From: Toxotes chatareus | Lineage: Eukaryota > Chordata > Actinopteri > Toxotidae | Direction of reading: 5' to 3' | NCBI GenBank assembly: GCA_016801885.1 | Contig: CM028893.1 | Span: 5,655,950 to 5,719,949, forward strand | Length of the DNA stretch: 64,000 bases | Part shown: positions 25,075-37,480 of the stretch, piece after piece | Layout: the number at the start of each line of letters is the position of its first letter | Position numbering within the stretch: the stretch's first letter is position 1 | Notes under the pieces: generated by a model | Database searches by the model: none | What the model was told of the DNA's origin: nothing | Seen by the model: only the letters and a program-made list of their open reading frames with translations | Program-made: the position numbers and the translations under genes

Positions 25075-25215
25075 ACACATTTAATTCAATTTCTATATTA
25101 ATATATGACGCCAAATTGTAACATATATTATCTCCAGGCACTTTGCAGTGTAAAGTAAGTAAGAGTAAGGTCGAGACCTTACAATATTACAGACAGACAA
25201 ACCCATCAGTTCCCA
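25075..25215 (-). repeat. second copy of the same retrotransposon-like tail, minus orientation
   Basis: Read on the minus strand, this contains AAGTGCCTGGAGATAATATA followed by CAATTTGGCGTCATATATTA and a tail like GAAATTGAATTAAATG. It matches the copy at 19105-19165 in layout. The adjoining GGTCGAGACCTTACAATATT stretch is also typical of the internal part of that repeat. Confidence 0.6.
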
Positions 25216-25402
25216 CCATCAGCAAGCACATGCATACTTGTGTGGGCCAAGGCCTCCTCATAAATGAGCACCACTCTGCTCTAATGCCTACTTCGTGCTT
25301 CAGATCATAAAAAAAGCCATATTGAGAAATGGTTGTAGCCCTCTAAACACACACTTTCTTGCTGTACCTCTTACATATACACTTGCAGGCACACCACAGC
25401 TC

Positions 25403-25800
25403 ATTGCCTAGCAACAACATCCCAAAAGACTGAACACAGCCTGTCCCCATAGTAACGGTTACCTAGAAACCTGTAAGAGCGGATTATACAAGTGTTATAT
25501 CATAGGACCCTTTCTTAAGACTGTGGGTCAGGAAATCAAATTGGGTCAGCAGCCTCATCAGCCCTGATTCCACAGCAAGACTGGAGTCAAGCAATGTAGG
25601 TCTCAGTAGGCTCAGCAGAGTACAACACATAGAGGGGTCCCATTGTAATCTCAGACATGCAGAAAATCTCCCAGTAAACACAGGCTTTTGTGACACATAC
25701 ATTCCTCAACACAGCTATGGTGATGATAAGGTATGGAGATGAGTCACTGCCACTGATTGGCATGCATAATAGTTGGCATAGCAACCGTTACCTAGACACA
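25403..25800. promoter_or_regulatory. cluster of RFX X-box-like motifs
   Basis: Four sequences resemble the RFX X-box (GTTNCC, 0-3 bases, RGNAAC). They are ATTGCCTAGCAAC (25403-25415), GTTACCTAGAAAC (25458-25470), GTTGGCATAGCAAC (25772-25785) and CGTTACCTAGACAC (25786-25799, abutting the previous one). The cluster is about 0.8-1.2 kb upstream of the first recognised lrfn4 exon. RFX factors bind such sites in neural and ciliary genes; binding here is inferred from sequence alone. The second and fourth sites share GTTACCTAGA and may be related by duplication. Confidence 0.45.
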
Positions 25801-26569
25801 GCGAGAGTGACAGGGAGTGTTGATGACAGTCGCAGCCACGGTGAGTAGCGAGAGGAGACACAGGATGAGACGGTGAGTCAGACAGACGCAGAGAAACTAA
25901 CATAATTGGAGAGAGACGGGTGTATTTTTATGTGGAGCAATCTGGAGACTTGTGCAGTGGAGTTGGGGGGGGGACTATAGCATTGTGATTATGAAGTGAT
26001 ATATAATGTATGCAACCTAATACTTTGAGTAATGACATAACCATATATCATGCTGACTTTACAGGGTGATGCGAATTGCTGGCTCGATATTTTCCATTAG
26101 GTGCTAGCTTTACTCTTTCTGGGTGAAACTGGAAGAGGATTTACCATCTAGTTCAGATATAGAAGCAGTGTAGATATCAAAGCGCGGGGGTTTCCAGTGC
26201 CATTCTGCATTCTCTTCCCTACTACACGGTTTCTTCCACTTCTTGATGGCAGGGCAGCAAAGTCACGAACGCCTGCAGTGACAGCCAGTCCCCAAGGGCA
26301 GTCGATATTGGAAGTCGACTGCTCCCGAGCTCCTGTGGAGGGGTGCATACTAAAATGTGAAAATGCTCCCACAAAAGCGAACTGCTGCTTAAAAATGCGT
26401 CTGCGTCGCTCCCTGAAAAGTCCTAACATCAGGTGTTGTCGTAGTGCGAGGAGGGCACTTCAGTCCTGGCTTACACCCCCCTGTACTTTGCTAATGCTTG
26501 CTGCACAGACAGCTTACTTTACCCGCGGCACACTGAATGTCAATACACGCACGCACACTCTCCTGTTGC

Positions 26570-27540
26570 ACTCCTTCATTTGACCTTTATCTTTGCTTCA
26601 CTCCCCACTTTCTTAAATTTGTTGCCTCCTTTACTCCTTCCCCGTCCGGCTCCTTCTCACTGCTTTCTCACTCTCGTAATAACTTATTCTTCCGATCCAT
26701 CTCTGAATTTCTCTCACCCTGTCTTTAATTTTCACCTCCCCTCTCCCCATTCTCCTTGTGATAGCCTTCACATCCTTCTTTCTGTGTGTCATGTCTACCC
26801 ACACCTTAACTCTCCCCTCACTGCGCTGCTCTCACGTGCTTCTCCTCTTCTTCCACTGACTCTATTACCAAAGATTGCTCTTTGTTTCCTTGCCATTCAT
26901 TCTCTGCCATTTATTTCTCACTGCAGTGCTGCTCCTGGTGTTGTCTATCTCTCTCTCTATCCCGTCTCTCCATCCTTGCTCACCTTCCATCTTATAACCT
27001 CTTCTGCCTCTGGCTGCTCTGTAAATTTCCAAATTTCTTTCTTTATGTCTCATTCCCCCTCTTTCTTTCTCTCTGTCTTGTCTGCCCTTGAGGCAACCTG
27101 AGTACGACAATGTTATCAGTCACAGCTCTACCTCGCCACCTTCCCTCCTCTTCTCTCCCCTCCTCCGCCTCTGTCTTTTTGTCTTGTCTCTCTATCGCTT
27201 GCTGACTCTGCTGCCCTCCATATCTCCTTGCCTTCTTTTTTTCAGTCACAAACTATGCACACATATGCTCGCACACACCCTCAGATGCTACTTCCACACA
27301 CAATTTCATCTTATCCTCTGCCCATCTCAGGCTCACTCCCTGCTTTTTTGCCCCTTTCCTCCCTTGCTTTCCTCATTTATCTAACTTCCTCACCCATCCT
27401 TCCTCCCCACCTGCTTTCTATTTTCCCATATCTTCATTTTTCTGCCTTACCTCTTCCTCACCCGTCCTCCTCCTATCATTTTCTATGTCCCTAGAAGCTT
27501 TCCTCCACTTCTGCATCTCCCTCTTGCTCTTCCTCTATTA
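26570..27540. other. pyrimidine-rich block upstream of lrfn4
   Basis: Nearly 1 kb of C/T-rich plus-strand DNA, without simple tandem structure. The several open frames are compositional. Confidence 0.75.
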
Positions 27541-27590
27541 GAGAGCAGATCTTATTTGCAACTGGAGCGATGGAGTGTTGAAGCTTTCTG

Positions 27591-27624
<34 letters not shown>

Positions 27625-27629
27625 ACACA
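27591..27629. repeat. (AC)n microsatellite
   Basis: About 19 AC units with one AT interruption. Confidence 0.9.
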
Positions 27630-28394
27630 AAGTTGGGTGTAACCGATCTGTCCACTTGCTGATCGATACCCACAGAGCTGGATAACACCCTGTCCCATTC
27701 GTTTACATTCTTCCTCGTTTCACTCTCAGCCTTTTCCTTTGGCCAAATAAAATGTGCATCATTGTGTGTTTCAGCTACCTTTTTATGCCAAAAAACATTT
27801 GAGGATGTGACACCAGTAATGCTGATACTTAATGACATTTCATTACTGCTCCCAACCATACATGGCATTTGTGTATTTATTTATACAATTAATTTGTCTC
27901 TTCTGATTCTCCTCTGCCCTGTGGTGTGGTGTACCTCAACCCTTTTAAGCTTTGTTGGTTTAGGCTTTTTGACAGCGGCGCTGTCTTTATTTTGAAATTC
28001 TTTCACAATATAGAGAATAACAATGAAACAGTTTAAAGCATTATCATATGTTGTATATCTGATATTGTAGTGTGGTATGGTTTCTATCAAGGCTGCAGTC
28101 AAAATGGATAAATCTTTTAGTTTATAAAATGCCATTAAATACTTAACATTATCTATCACAGCTTTCCAGAGCCTGAGGTTATGTCTTCAAAGACAGTGAT
28201 TTTAATGATTTCATTTCTGCACACTTATAAGATTACCTATAAACTGTCTAAAACATTACATCATAGTCCTGTAAATCAGAAGTTACTGTTTCTGTTTTCA
28301 GGCATTTATGGATTTGCAGTACTGGTTGAAAACTACTTTTGCCCCTGATGATATTTATACACACTGGTCTTTTATATAGCTCTTTAATTCAGAT

Positions 28395-28498
28395 TTTATC
28401 TTGCACAGTTTTTTTTTTTCTTATCTTTATGCCTGTTCTTGTGCTGCTGCAACAGAATGTCATCCCTGGGTATCAATAAAGTTTTATCTTACACATTG
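28395..28498 (+). repeat. possible LINE-like 3' tail
   Basis: The segment ends GTCATCCCTGGGTATCAATA AAGTTTTATCTTA, a form often seen at 3' ends of fish non-LTR elements and in their transcripts. The AATAAA in it could also act as a poly(A) signal. The family is not identified. Confidence 0.4.
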
Positions 28499-29696
28499 TA
28501 CTGATGCAGCACACAGTACAGTGCGGTACAGTATGTGTGAATAGCACAAGATATGTGTGTGTGTGTGGTCACAGCCCTCAGCTAGTGTCTGCACTTAATG
28601 TATATGGTTGTAGACCTCGTCGAGGGTGTGTGTGTGTGTTTGTGTGTGAATTAATGTGTAATTTTTCTGCACTTAGGAAGCTTTCTCTTGCTCTTAAGAA
28701 TTTGCAGTAAGAGTGGAACACCCAGATCTGAGTGCGCACGCACACACACACTAACACAACCTCTCGCTCTCTGGATCTCACACACAGACATACATGCACA
28801 CAGAGCAAGCAGCCTGGCATCACAATACGGCAATAAGGCCAAAACCCCTTTGGTATCAAGGCTGCTTGACACTTTTTGTAAAATAAAGAAAAGAGGGAGT
28901 CAGTCAATGAAAGATAGATGATGGAGAGAGAAATCACAGAGGAGGACAGAACAGAAGGACAAGAAAAGAGATCAGCCACAGAGGGAGGTAAAATCCCATG
29001 TGTGTTTGTGTGTGAGTGGAAGGACACATGGCATGCAAGAACATGTGGCTAGAGGTTTGTGTTATCCTAGACATGTGTACCGTATGAGTTTCCATAACTG
29101 CAATTGATTTTTTTTCCCTCCTCCCTCTATTTTGGGAAGACTTTCGTTACACTACCCTGCATGAACTCTCAGCCCTCCAGAGAGCAAGAGACGGGTGGAG
29201 AGAGCAGAAAAGGCTGCATGAAGTGAGAGCACGAGAACATGAGCTAAAAGCATCTGTGGAAGGAACTACTCAGTACCCCAAGTGTTGGAGCATGGCTCAG
29301 AGCTGCGAGGCTGAACCTAACCTCACCCTAACTTCCAAAAAAGTTTCTGTTTAAACACCCACCACAGCCTCAGGAGGGGTGCAGCTTCTGTTTTCTGAGA
29401 GCAAACCCAGCTGAATATGAAGCTGCTAATAGCTTTAGAATGATGAATTTCCATTAGCAGTGTTTTTTGGTGATTCCTTTGAACCTGACCTGAACCCGTG
29501 CAATTAAGAGTAGCTTCAGGCATGACTTGAAAAGCATGAATGTGTCTGTGTGGAGGTATTTTTGTTATTTCACATGGAAGACCTATTGCACTTTCGGGCT
29601 TAAGTTCCTTCTTGGTCTTAGTCTTTAATGCTCTGTGGGCTTTTATAAATCTCTGGCTCTGTTAAATGCCAAACACAATTAATAATGTTTGTAAAC

Positions 29697-29728
<32 letters not shown>

Positions 29729-29792
29729 CATGCATGATTCCAAATCTGCATATTGGCCTTATGTGTGTGTCTTTTTTTTTTTTTTTTTTTTT
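29697..29792. repeat. (GT)n microsatellite and T run
   Basis: GT units at 29697-29719 and a run of 21 T at 29772-29792. Confidence 0.85.
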
Positions 29793-32700
29793 GTGTGCGT
29801 GTACTGTAGCATGCGCAAATGTCATTAGCCCATAATCGACTTAAATCAACTTAGGGAATGTTGCAGTGTTTATAAACAAGGGGATTTGTATTAGCTCTCA
29901 AAAGCCACTTATCACAAGCACAGTAATCCACAGATCTGATTGGAGTGTGAATAGGTAGCAGCACAAGGCTTCAGTCAAAATCGCTGACAGCCAGTCACCA
30001 CAGCGACGCGAAGAGGTTAATGTTTGAGTGGAGATGCGGGGGAAAAAAGTTGAGGATAGAAATGAATGAAAATATTGCCAGTGATGTCATTTGAGAATCA
30101 ATATATATTGCTGACTTGAGCTCGGCTGCATTGTTTGATCTGAAAATACACACGAGCTCTGCTGGCACAAATGCAGGGATCAAATATGGAGGCAGCCTTT
30201 CACACACACACACACACACTCAGAAATTCTTTCAGCCACGCTAAGGCTTTCTAGCATGCACTCTTACTCATAATCGAGGCCCTTGATATTAGGTGAGCGC
30301 TTGCATACAGAAACAACCGCGAGCATACCAAAACAGTCTTCCCACACAATCATAATTATAGGGAGGCCGACACATACACACACTCTCTCTAGGCAAGGAA
30401 CAAAAGAACGCCCACGTAGCCTCTTCGTGCGGCAGTCGTGTGTACTGTAAGCCCACTCATCCTTTTGATACTATCACTCCTCTGTCATTCCTCTGTCATA
30501 TTCTGTCCTCTTCAGGCATCCAGAATGTATAAGCACAGGGAGAGAGGGTAACAATGTTGGATATGGAACCGGACAATAAAACGAGGGATGCAAAGCGAGG
30601 CTAACTACGTGAGATACCGCGAGGGGAGTGAGAAAAAGAGAAGAAAATGGGACAAGAGTGCACAAGATGGAGGAGGGATGAGTGTAAAATTTGAGGAAAA
30701 TGAAACCCACCAGTGTGAAGAACTGAGGATGAGTGGAGGAGAAGGAGGGAAAGAGTAGGAGTTTGAGGGAAGATGGAAAGAAAGAGGGATGAAGAGTCAG
30801 GGTGTATGAATGTGTGTCGTTAAGCGGATGGGCAGAGAAATATGTAAAGGCGATAAACGGGTGAAGGCCACCATCCATCACTGTCAGAGAGAGGGATGAG
30901 AGAGAGAAGAGTGGATTTGATTAGGGAAAGGGAGAGCAGCGTTAAAAATGAGTTTGTAAGGCATCACCATCATGATGGTGGGAGAAGCAGGAGAACAGCA
31001 GAGGGAGGGAGGGAGGGAGACATGGCTGAAGGATGGAAGCAAAGGTGATGAGATAAGGAGTGAGAGGAGGAGGACAGAGGTTAATTGTCAAGAGAATGAC
31101 TCTTAAATTGTAAAGGATTGGCTGGGGACAGATAATATGACGTTTAAACTTTATAGCCATGATTTGAGTAGCACAGAGGTGTAAAATTCTTGATTTAGAC
31201 ATTAAACTCTGCTCAGAGGTCAGAAATTAAAAGTGTGAGCTAAGTCTGAGATAATGAGGAGCTGTGCTGTAGTTGGATTTAGATGTCTCTCCCTGCCCAG
31301 TACACTATTGAAGAAAGATCTTTGCGAGTTAAAAAAAAAAAAAACCAAAACAAAACATAATATATAATAGTATATTGGCCAAAGTTTTTTATTTATTTAT
31401 TTATTTTTCTACAGGAACAAGTCACATAGATAGATCCCTTTGATTTGTTAAGAACTGTGACCAAGCTACATTGTGCACGGGACATTTCACGCTTCTCCAA
31501 CTATTTCATGGAGAGACTGTCTCTAAATTACCTCAAAACTAGTTTGGCATTTTAACAAGAGGTGCTGTCAATCACATGTAGCTTGTAATACTAATCATTT
31601 TGTCAATTGTGTGCCTCTCAAAAAAAAGAAAAATCTGCAAATGTCTGTGTGCTTGATGTGTAGCTCTGTACAGTCAGCTGTTGTTGTTTTTTTATGTCCA
31701 GCTGTACAGGTAGGGGTACTGATTAAAAACACTTACAGAACCCCTGAGGTAAATAGTAGGAGTGAAAGTAGAGAAATGGGAAATCATAGAAAAGAAGTGA
31801 AGTGTGCTCGCTTTAAAATAAAAGGAGTGCAGTCTCCTCACAGCGGGGCTCCGGCATAATTCATTTCCTCTAAAATACTCCACTCTACTAATTCCTCCCA
31901 AACCTCTACGTATGTTGGGTTTGAGAGAAAAAGAAACAGTATGTGTGTGTATGTGTGTAGAGCAAGTCTCTGTGTATAGGCATCTGTATGCACGACCCTC
32001 TCTGACTAAATCCTGTTGGAATCCTTCCTGTTTGGAAGATTTTGATAATTGTTTCTATTCCTGGAACATTGCACACTCAGATTTTTTTAAATGTTTTTGT
32101 TTGGGTTGGGTTTTTTTTTTTTACACTTTTGGAAAACCTCCACTCAAGAATCGGTTTAGGAATTAAAAGGCTTGTGTAAAGACCTTGTTTTTGTCTCACT
32201 GATGCACATTTCACAGCTCTTGCATGAAGGCCATAAAAACTCCTCCAGTTTTGGTGTTGTTTTTTGTTTTTTTTTCCTTCAGCAGTCTGCAAATCAAGCG
32301 TTTTCCTTATGTTCAGAAAATTGACTTTTGGAGACACAAGTGTTTCATTAGAGAGGAGTGAAACTGTAGTGGAGTGCTTTTGGCAGCTGCACCTTATCTT
32401 CAGAAGTTTTTTAAAGTATCTGTAATCTTTTAACATGGCAACACTTCAGAGTAAGCCAGCCACACTGCTGTTTGGAGTAAAAACATAATAATAATATTGG
32501 TAGAGGCTTTGAAGTTTGCCTTTTTAAAGGCTGCCACACTTTGCATCTACTTCACATAGATAAGCAACCCAGTCTTTAATGAACCAAGTGAGCTTTGTTA
32601 AAAATTGAAGTTTGAAAAGTCAAAAAAAGTTGAGAAACCAATGCTACTTGGGATTCTTTTGAAGTATGCCTGTTTAAGAGGACAGACTTTCTCTCTGTGT

Positions 32701-35700
32701 AGAAATGCGAGATGCCTCATATTCTGAAAAACCAGGAGGCAGAGTTAACCCACTGTTCTGATTTACCACACGCTGTGAACTGGTGAACCGTGAGGACTTG
32801 TGAAATGGTGGACAAAAAAAATCTCAAGCACTGAACCATAGTATTAAGTGGGCCTTTGCTCTCATCCACCTTATGAGTAGAATTTTATACTTGGTTTCAT
32901 AGCTCACATCGCTGTCCCCCTTCCCCCCCAGTTGGCAATTTTGTGCCCTCTGGTGCCCCGCCCTCATTTTTCTCAAATTGTTTGGGGACTTGGAGGACTT
33001 GGAGGTCACTGGTGCTAGAGCTGAGTAAGTGCTGTTGAGTAGTTGCCCATCCATTTTCGTGCAAATAGCATCTGTAGCAATGGTGACCAAGCAAGTAGTC
33101 GCAGCCATATAAAGGGTTGAGTTGATTTCTGATATTAAAATGAGCACAATATCTGAGCAGTTATCATCATGAAGCTAAAATAAGATAAAATCCTGATGGA
33201 ACTCATGTGACCATCTAGGCAAAAGCTTAAAACCCATCTAACTACTAATAAAACAAACTACATGTAGGTTTTTGCATCTTCAAGACCTTTGCACCAATTG
33301 TATGACCAAACTGAAAGTTATCTGTTCTGTAACAGTGTTGTGTTATATTTGTGGCAGCCAATCTCACACTCCTTGCTGAGTTTTTGTAATTTTGTTTCCT
33401 CCCATTGGAAAGCCCGCCCGACTGCACAGCTTGGGGATTAAATTTTCTGGGAGGTAAATTGAATTGGCAAACAACGGAGGTGACAGTGATTTCCTTTGGC
33501 ACTTCATTGGCACATAGCGTGCCAGGGAGCGGTCTTTACCTGATCTGTTATGAAGCTCTCGTTTGAATTTCTAAGTTTTATCCATTATCTCGCCTTAATC
33601 AGCCTGAGGATCAGTATTTGTGGCCGCATTCATACTGCCCCAGGCTTGTGTTGTTTGTGCATTTTCTTTCACTACCCAGGGAAGCCTTTTTTTTTTTTTT
33701 TTTGTCCTCGTACTGCTTCAGTGTCGCTCTGACTGCAAAGTAATCTCAGCATTATCTATTTTGAAAGTCCTTTTGTAAACTGTAGCAGTAGTTTTCATTC
33801 TATACATCTGTAACAGTCTTACAGTTGGATACAACTCAGCAGCCAAAGTGATGGGAACATCTGAGCAAATGAGGGAACATAAAGTGCTGAAAAGAGCTCT
33901 GGCAGCTACTCTGCTATACCAGGATGGCTTTTTACTTGGAGAGGAATCATTTTTCATTGGTGGATAGCTGTCATATCGGTGCCAGGGAGGTGGCTCAGTA
34001 CTGTTCTGTTTTGATGCTCCCTTACTCCAGATGGCAATAGCACAGTTGCATCAGATTGAATTGCATAGTAACATGGTTTAAGATGGGGCCAATAAAAGCC
34101 TCTAATTAATAGCTAACAGTCTTTGTTGTGCTCATCTTCTGGTGCAGACTCCATATTGTTCTGAATGTGATGGGGAAATAAATCTTGGCGTATTGCCGTC
34201 CTCTATATACATGAAAGCTTTTCTTTGTAAGGTTTCCCACCCTTGTTAAACGACACAGGCGACATGATAACGTTTTAGTTTGAAATGGAGATTAGTTATT
34301 TCGGCAAGAAAAGTCATGAATTGGAAATTCTTTGTGATCAGTGGAAGGGGGGTAAAGGGCAGTCCAGTGATTTATTCATTGCACTCCTATGAAGTCGGGG
34401 GGACAAAGAGATTTATTGAAAAAGAAAAGTCAAAATCAAAGCAGCAGAGGCTGAGATATCCCGAAGCCCCAGAAAAGCTGGACCGTAAATTTTCCATAAT
34501 GCAACCCAGTGGTGTCAGCATCTTATTTCTCTAACTTCTCAAAAGTCCATCCATAGCAACAGAATACATCACACAACTTTGAGTCGTACTTCTCAAGACA
34601 AGTAAACCTTGTGTGTAAAACTGGTGGAATGAGAGTACGGTGTGTATTGCAGCCTTTTCTGCATGCTATCAGTGAACTTGTATCATACTGAAATCTGCAG
34701 GTTATTAACAGATGCGTGTTGACTGCTCCAGTCAGGTTTCAAAGGGAAACTGCAATGGGCTCGGTCCCATTCATGACAGTCCCACCTGTGAGTTTGGAGT
34801 CTGTCCCACTACCTGCATCAGCCTGTTTCAAACTGTGTCTGATTGGAAAATGAATGCTGCTTCAATTTTGTAATTATATTCCTGTCTCGTTTAATGTGAT
34901 AGTGCCATAGCCTGCGGTTTGGGTCCCATTCCACACACATGGAGCATCTAATATACTTGAGTCCAGTCTCACCAGGGATTCTTACACAGCTCGATGCTTT
35001 GGGATTTGATGGACTGAGTATGTGAAGGGGTGGTTTTGTGTGTTGGTGCTTGCAGTCATCGCCGGGTCACAGGGAGAAACTTACTTCAACTTAAACTACT
35101 TCTCCACACGCAAACACAAACGCACTTTTTCAACTTGCCGGCATACACGCACTTAAATGCAGTTATGCTTACTCCCACAAATTTGCCTTTGCATGACACA
35201 CATTATCACAAGTGTTGCAAAATAACTGACCTGCCACTCACCCAGAACATAATGCGCTTGCAGTTTTCTCTGCCCTCTCCTCCTCCTTTCATCCCTTCTG
35301 TTCCTCTCTTCCCTCCCTCCCCTTCTTCTTTCTGTATCCTTCTGGCTCAGCCTTTTTGTGACTAGATGAACCTGATTTCTTTCTCTCATTGCGTCTCTTG
35401 TTTCTCTGTCGTCTCCCACGACCTCATCTTCTGTCTCTCTCTCTCTCGATTCCAACATGTCCCTTTTCATTCTTCCATAGCAGCCTTTCCTGCGAGGCTG
35501 CCATATTTTCAGTGGGTGATGGTGTGCACGTTGTGTGTGCATGGGCTTTTGTGCACCTGTGTATGTTTACATAGCCGAGACTAATCAACAAAAAATTGCA
35601 AATCCACCACAAACACTGGTCGGCAAAGCGACACACAGCATCGCTTCTGTGCTGTCGCTGTCGACGTCTCCCACCCAATCAGAAACCCTGTGGTGCCAAT

Positions 35701-37480
35701 TATATGGACCCTGACAGGACAGGATGCAGCTTAACAAAAAGTGTCAGTGTGTGTGTCTGTGTGTGCGTTTGTTCGCCTGAGCGTACGTATGTGCAAGTGG
35801 CAGTTTGATGATTCAGCAGGGTTCCCAGCTTTCTAAGGGGAAATCCTGAGTAAGAGAACAATTACCCAATCAGCACTCTGCATCCAGCACAGTAGGTCAA
35901 TGACATGCCAACCAGGCCTCTGAATCACAGTGATGGATGTATTGATTAACGCTACACACACAAACATGCAAGCATACACACACACACTCATACTCAAGCT
36001 AAGCTCCATCTTCAGTCCAGTATTTTTCTCCTTGTCTGTCTTCTTGTTCCTCTTTATTTCCCCTCTCTGAAACAGAGGGATGCACTGAAATGGGAAAAAG
36101 ATGGCAGGCTGGGGAGAAGAGGTGTAGAGGTACAAGTATCCTGGAGGAAAGAGAGATGTGGAGTGGGGATCGGAAGAATTCTCAATGCTTACTCGGTTTA
36201 GGCCGGTTATCAGGCATGTTTGATCACACAGGCTACTCTCAGCAATAATGAATCACAAACTGCACTGTAACTCACCACAAGGCGATTTCGTTTTTTTTTT
36301 TTTTTTTCCTGATGTGAGACACTAACAAAGGGGAAACAACACTGAGCTGCGATGTGTCTGCAGGGGAAACTAGTTTCCCTTGAGTTTCTTGATTACTGTG
36401 TCTCGTATTCTAATGTTAAACAGTGCTGAAACAGGCAGGAACGCTCTGTTCTTCGCTGTCAGACTTTGACTATATGTGCTGCCGACTAAGTACAAAGCGG
36501 TTTTCTTTTGACAGTCATCACCCACGCTGTATTCTGCACCATGATTCACTAGAGCATCTACAACCTACTGCATCTGTTAAGTATAGTTGTAATGCAGACA
36601 AACACCTGCGAGTTTGCAGACGCGGAGAAGTGTTGGTTTGGATGCAAGTATATATCTATAAGTCTGGCAGGTGTTACCAACATGCGTAGCAGAAGAAGAA
36701 ACTAGTTTCTTTGGTCTCATATTAGTTTTTACCTCCTTAAACCTCCACAGATTATCAACAGTGAGTGGACCTGACAGATTATTTGTTGTGGTGTGGTATA
36801 GTGCTGAAACAATTAGCCGCATATTTTCTGGTTTCCAGCTTCTCTATTGTGGGGTGTTGCTGCTTTACTCAGGTTTCTACGAATATCTTTACAACTGCTG
36901 GTCAACCAGAGGTATCAATCTGAAGACATCACCTTGGTTTTACTGGTTATTTATTGGTTAGTTTCTGACATTTTACTGACGATAGATTGAAGCAGTTAAT
37001 CAGAAAACATGATCAACAGATCAGTTACTAGTGAAACGAATCAGTAGCTGCAGCCATAGTGTGGCGACCTTCCAAGAAGGTTAAATACATGTTTTAGTTC
37101 TTGCTTTGATCGGACTTATGGCTGTTGGTGAGTATGTTTCTGATGGGATTGGACACATCAGAGTTTGTGTGTGTGTGTGTGTGTGTATGTAAATCCATGC
37201 CCTCCTTTTCCCCTCCAGCTCTAGAGGGGTTTTTCACAAAGCAGGATTAGCAAGTTAGCCAGATAAGTTTAAAAAGTACTTTGTGAAATTTTGTTAGCAG
37301 TTCTCCGTCTGAATAGCTGAATCATATTCCCCCCAAAAATGAATATTCAAATTTAGTTTCATAGATTGGAATCGGCATTACCAGGAGAATGGAATAATCT
37401 TTCACAGATATGTGGGTAATGTCCTAATCTTAACTTGTGAAAATCCTTGCAAGGGCTCATGGGTTCTTAAATCAGCATCA

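Larger units (their letters stand above)
24640..26560 (-). promoter_or_regulatory. lrfn4: lrfn4 5' flank or 5' intron with possible promoter
   Basis: This lies directly upstream of the first identified lrfn4 coding exon. It holds a second possible acceptor (ctctccag at 24904-24911) that could start a 5' exon, a cluster of X-box-like motifs (25403-25800) and a relatively CpG-rich stretch (about 26160-26560). A possible minus-strand donor (GATG|GTAAAT) lies at about 26143. The initiator exon was not identified. The promoter call rests on position and composition only. Confidence 0.35.
27541..37480. other. non-coding pc intron DNA
   Basis: No exon was recognised on either strand. It includes microsatellites, a possible LINE tail (28395-28498), a purine-rich stretch (about 30540-31080) and T runs. 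The rest looks like ordinary single-copy intron. Confidence 0.6.

Noticed and set aside
26580..27101. A 173-residue plus-strand open frame
   Set aside because: Composition-driven frame in CT-rich DNA; several overlapping frames are equally open and no domain is recognised.
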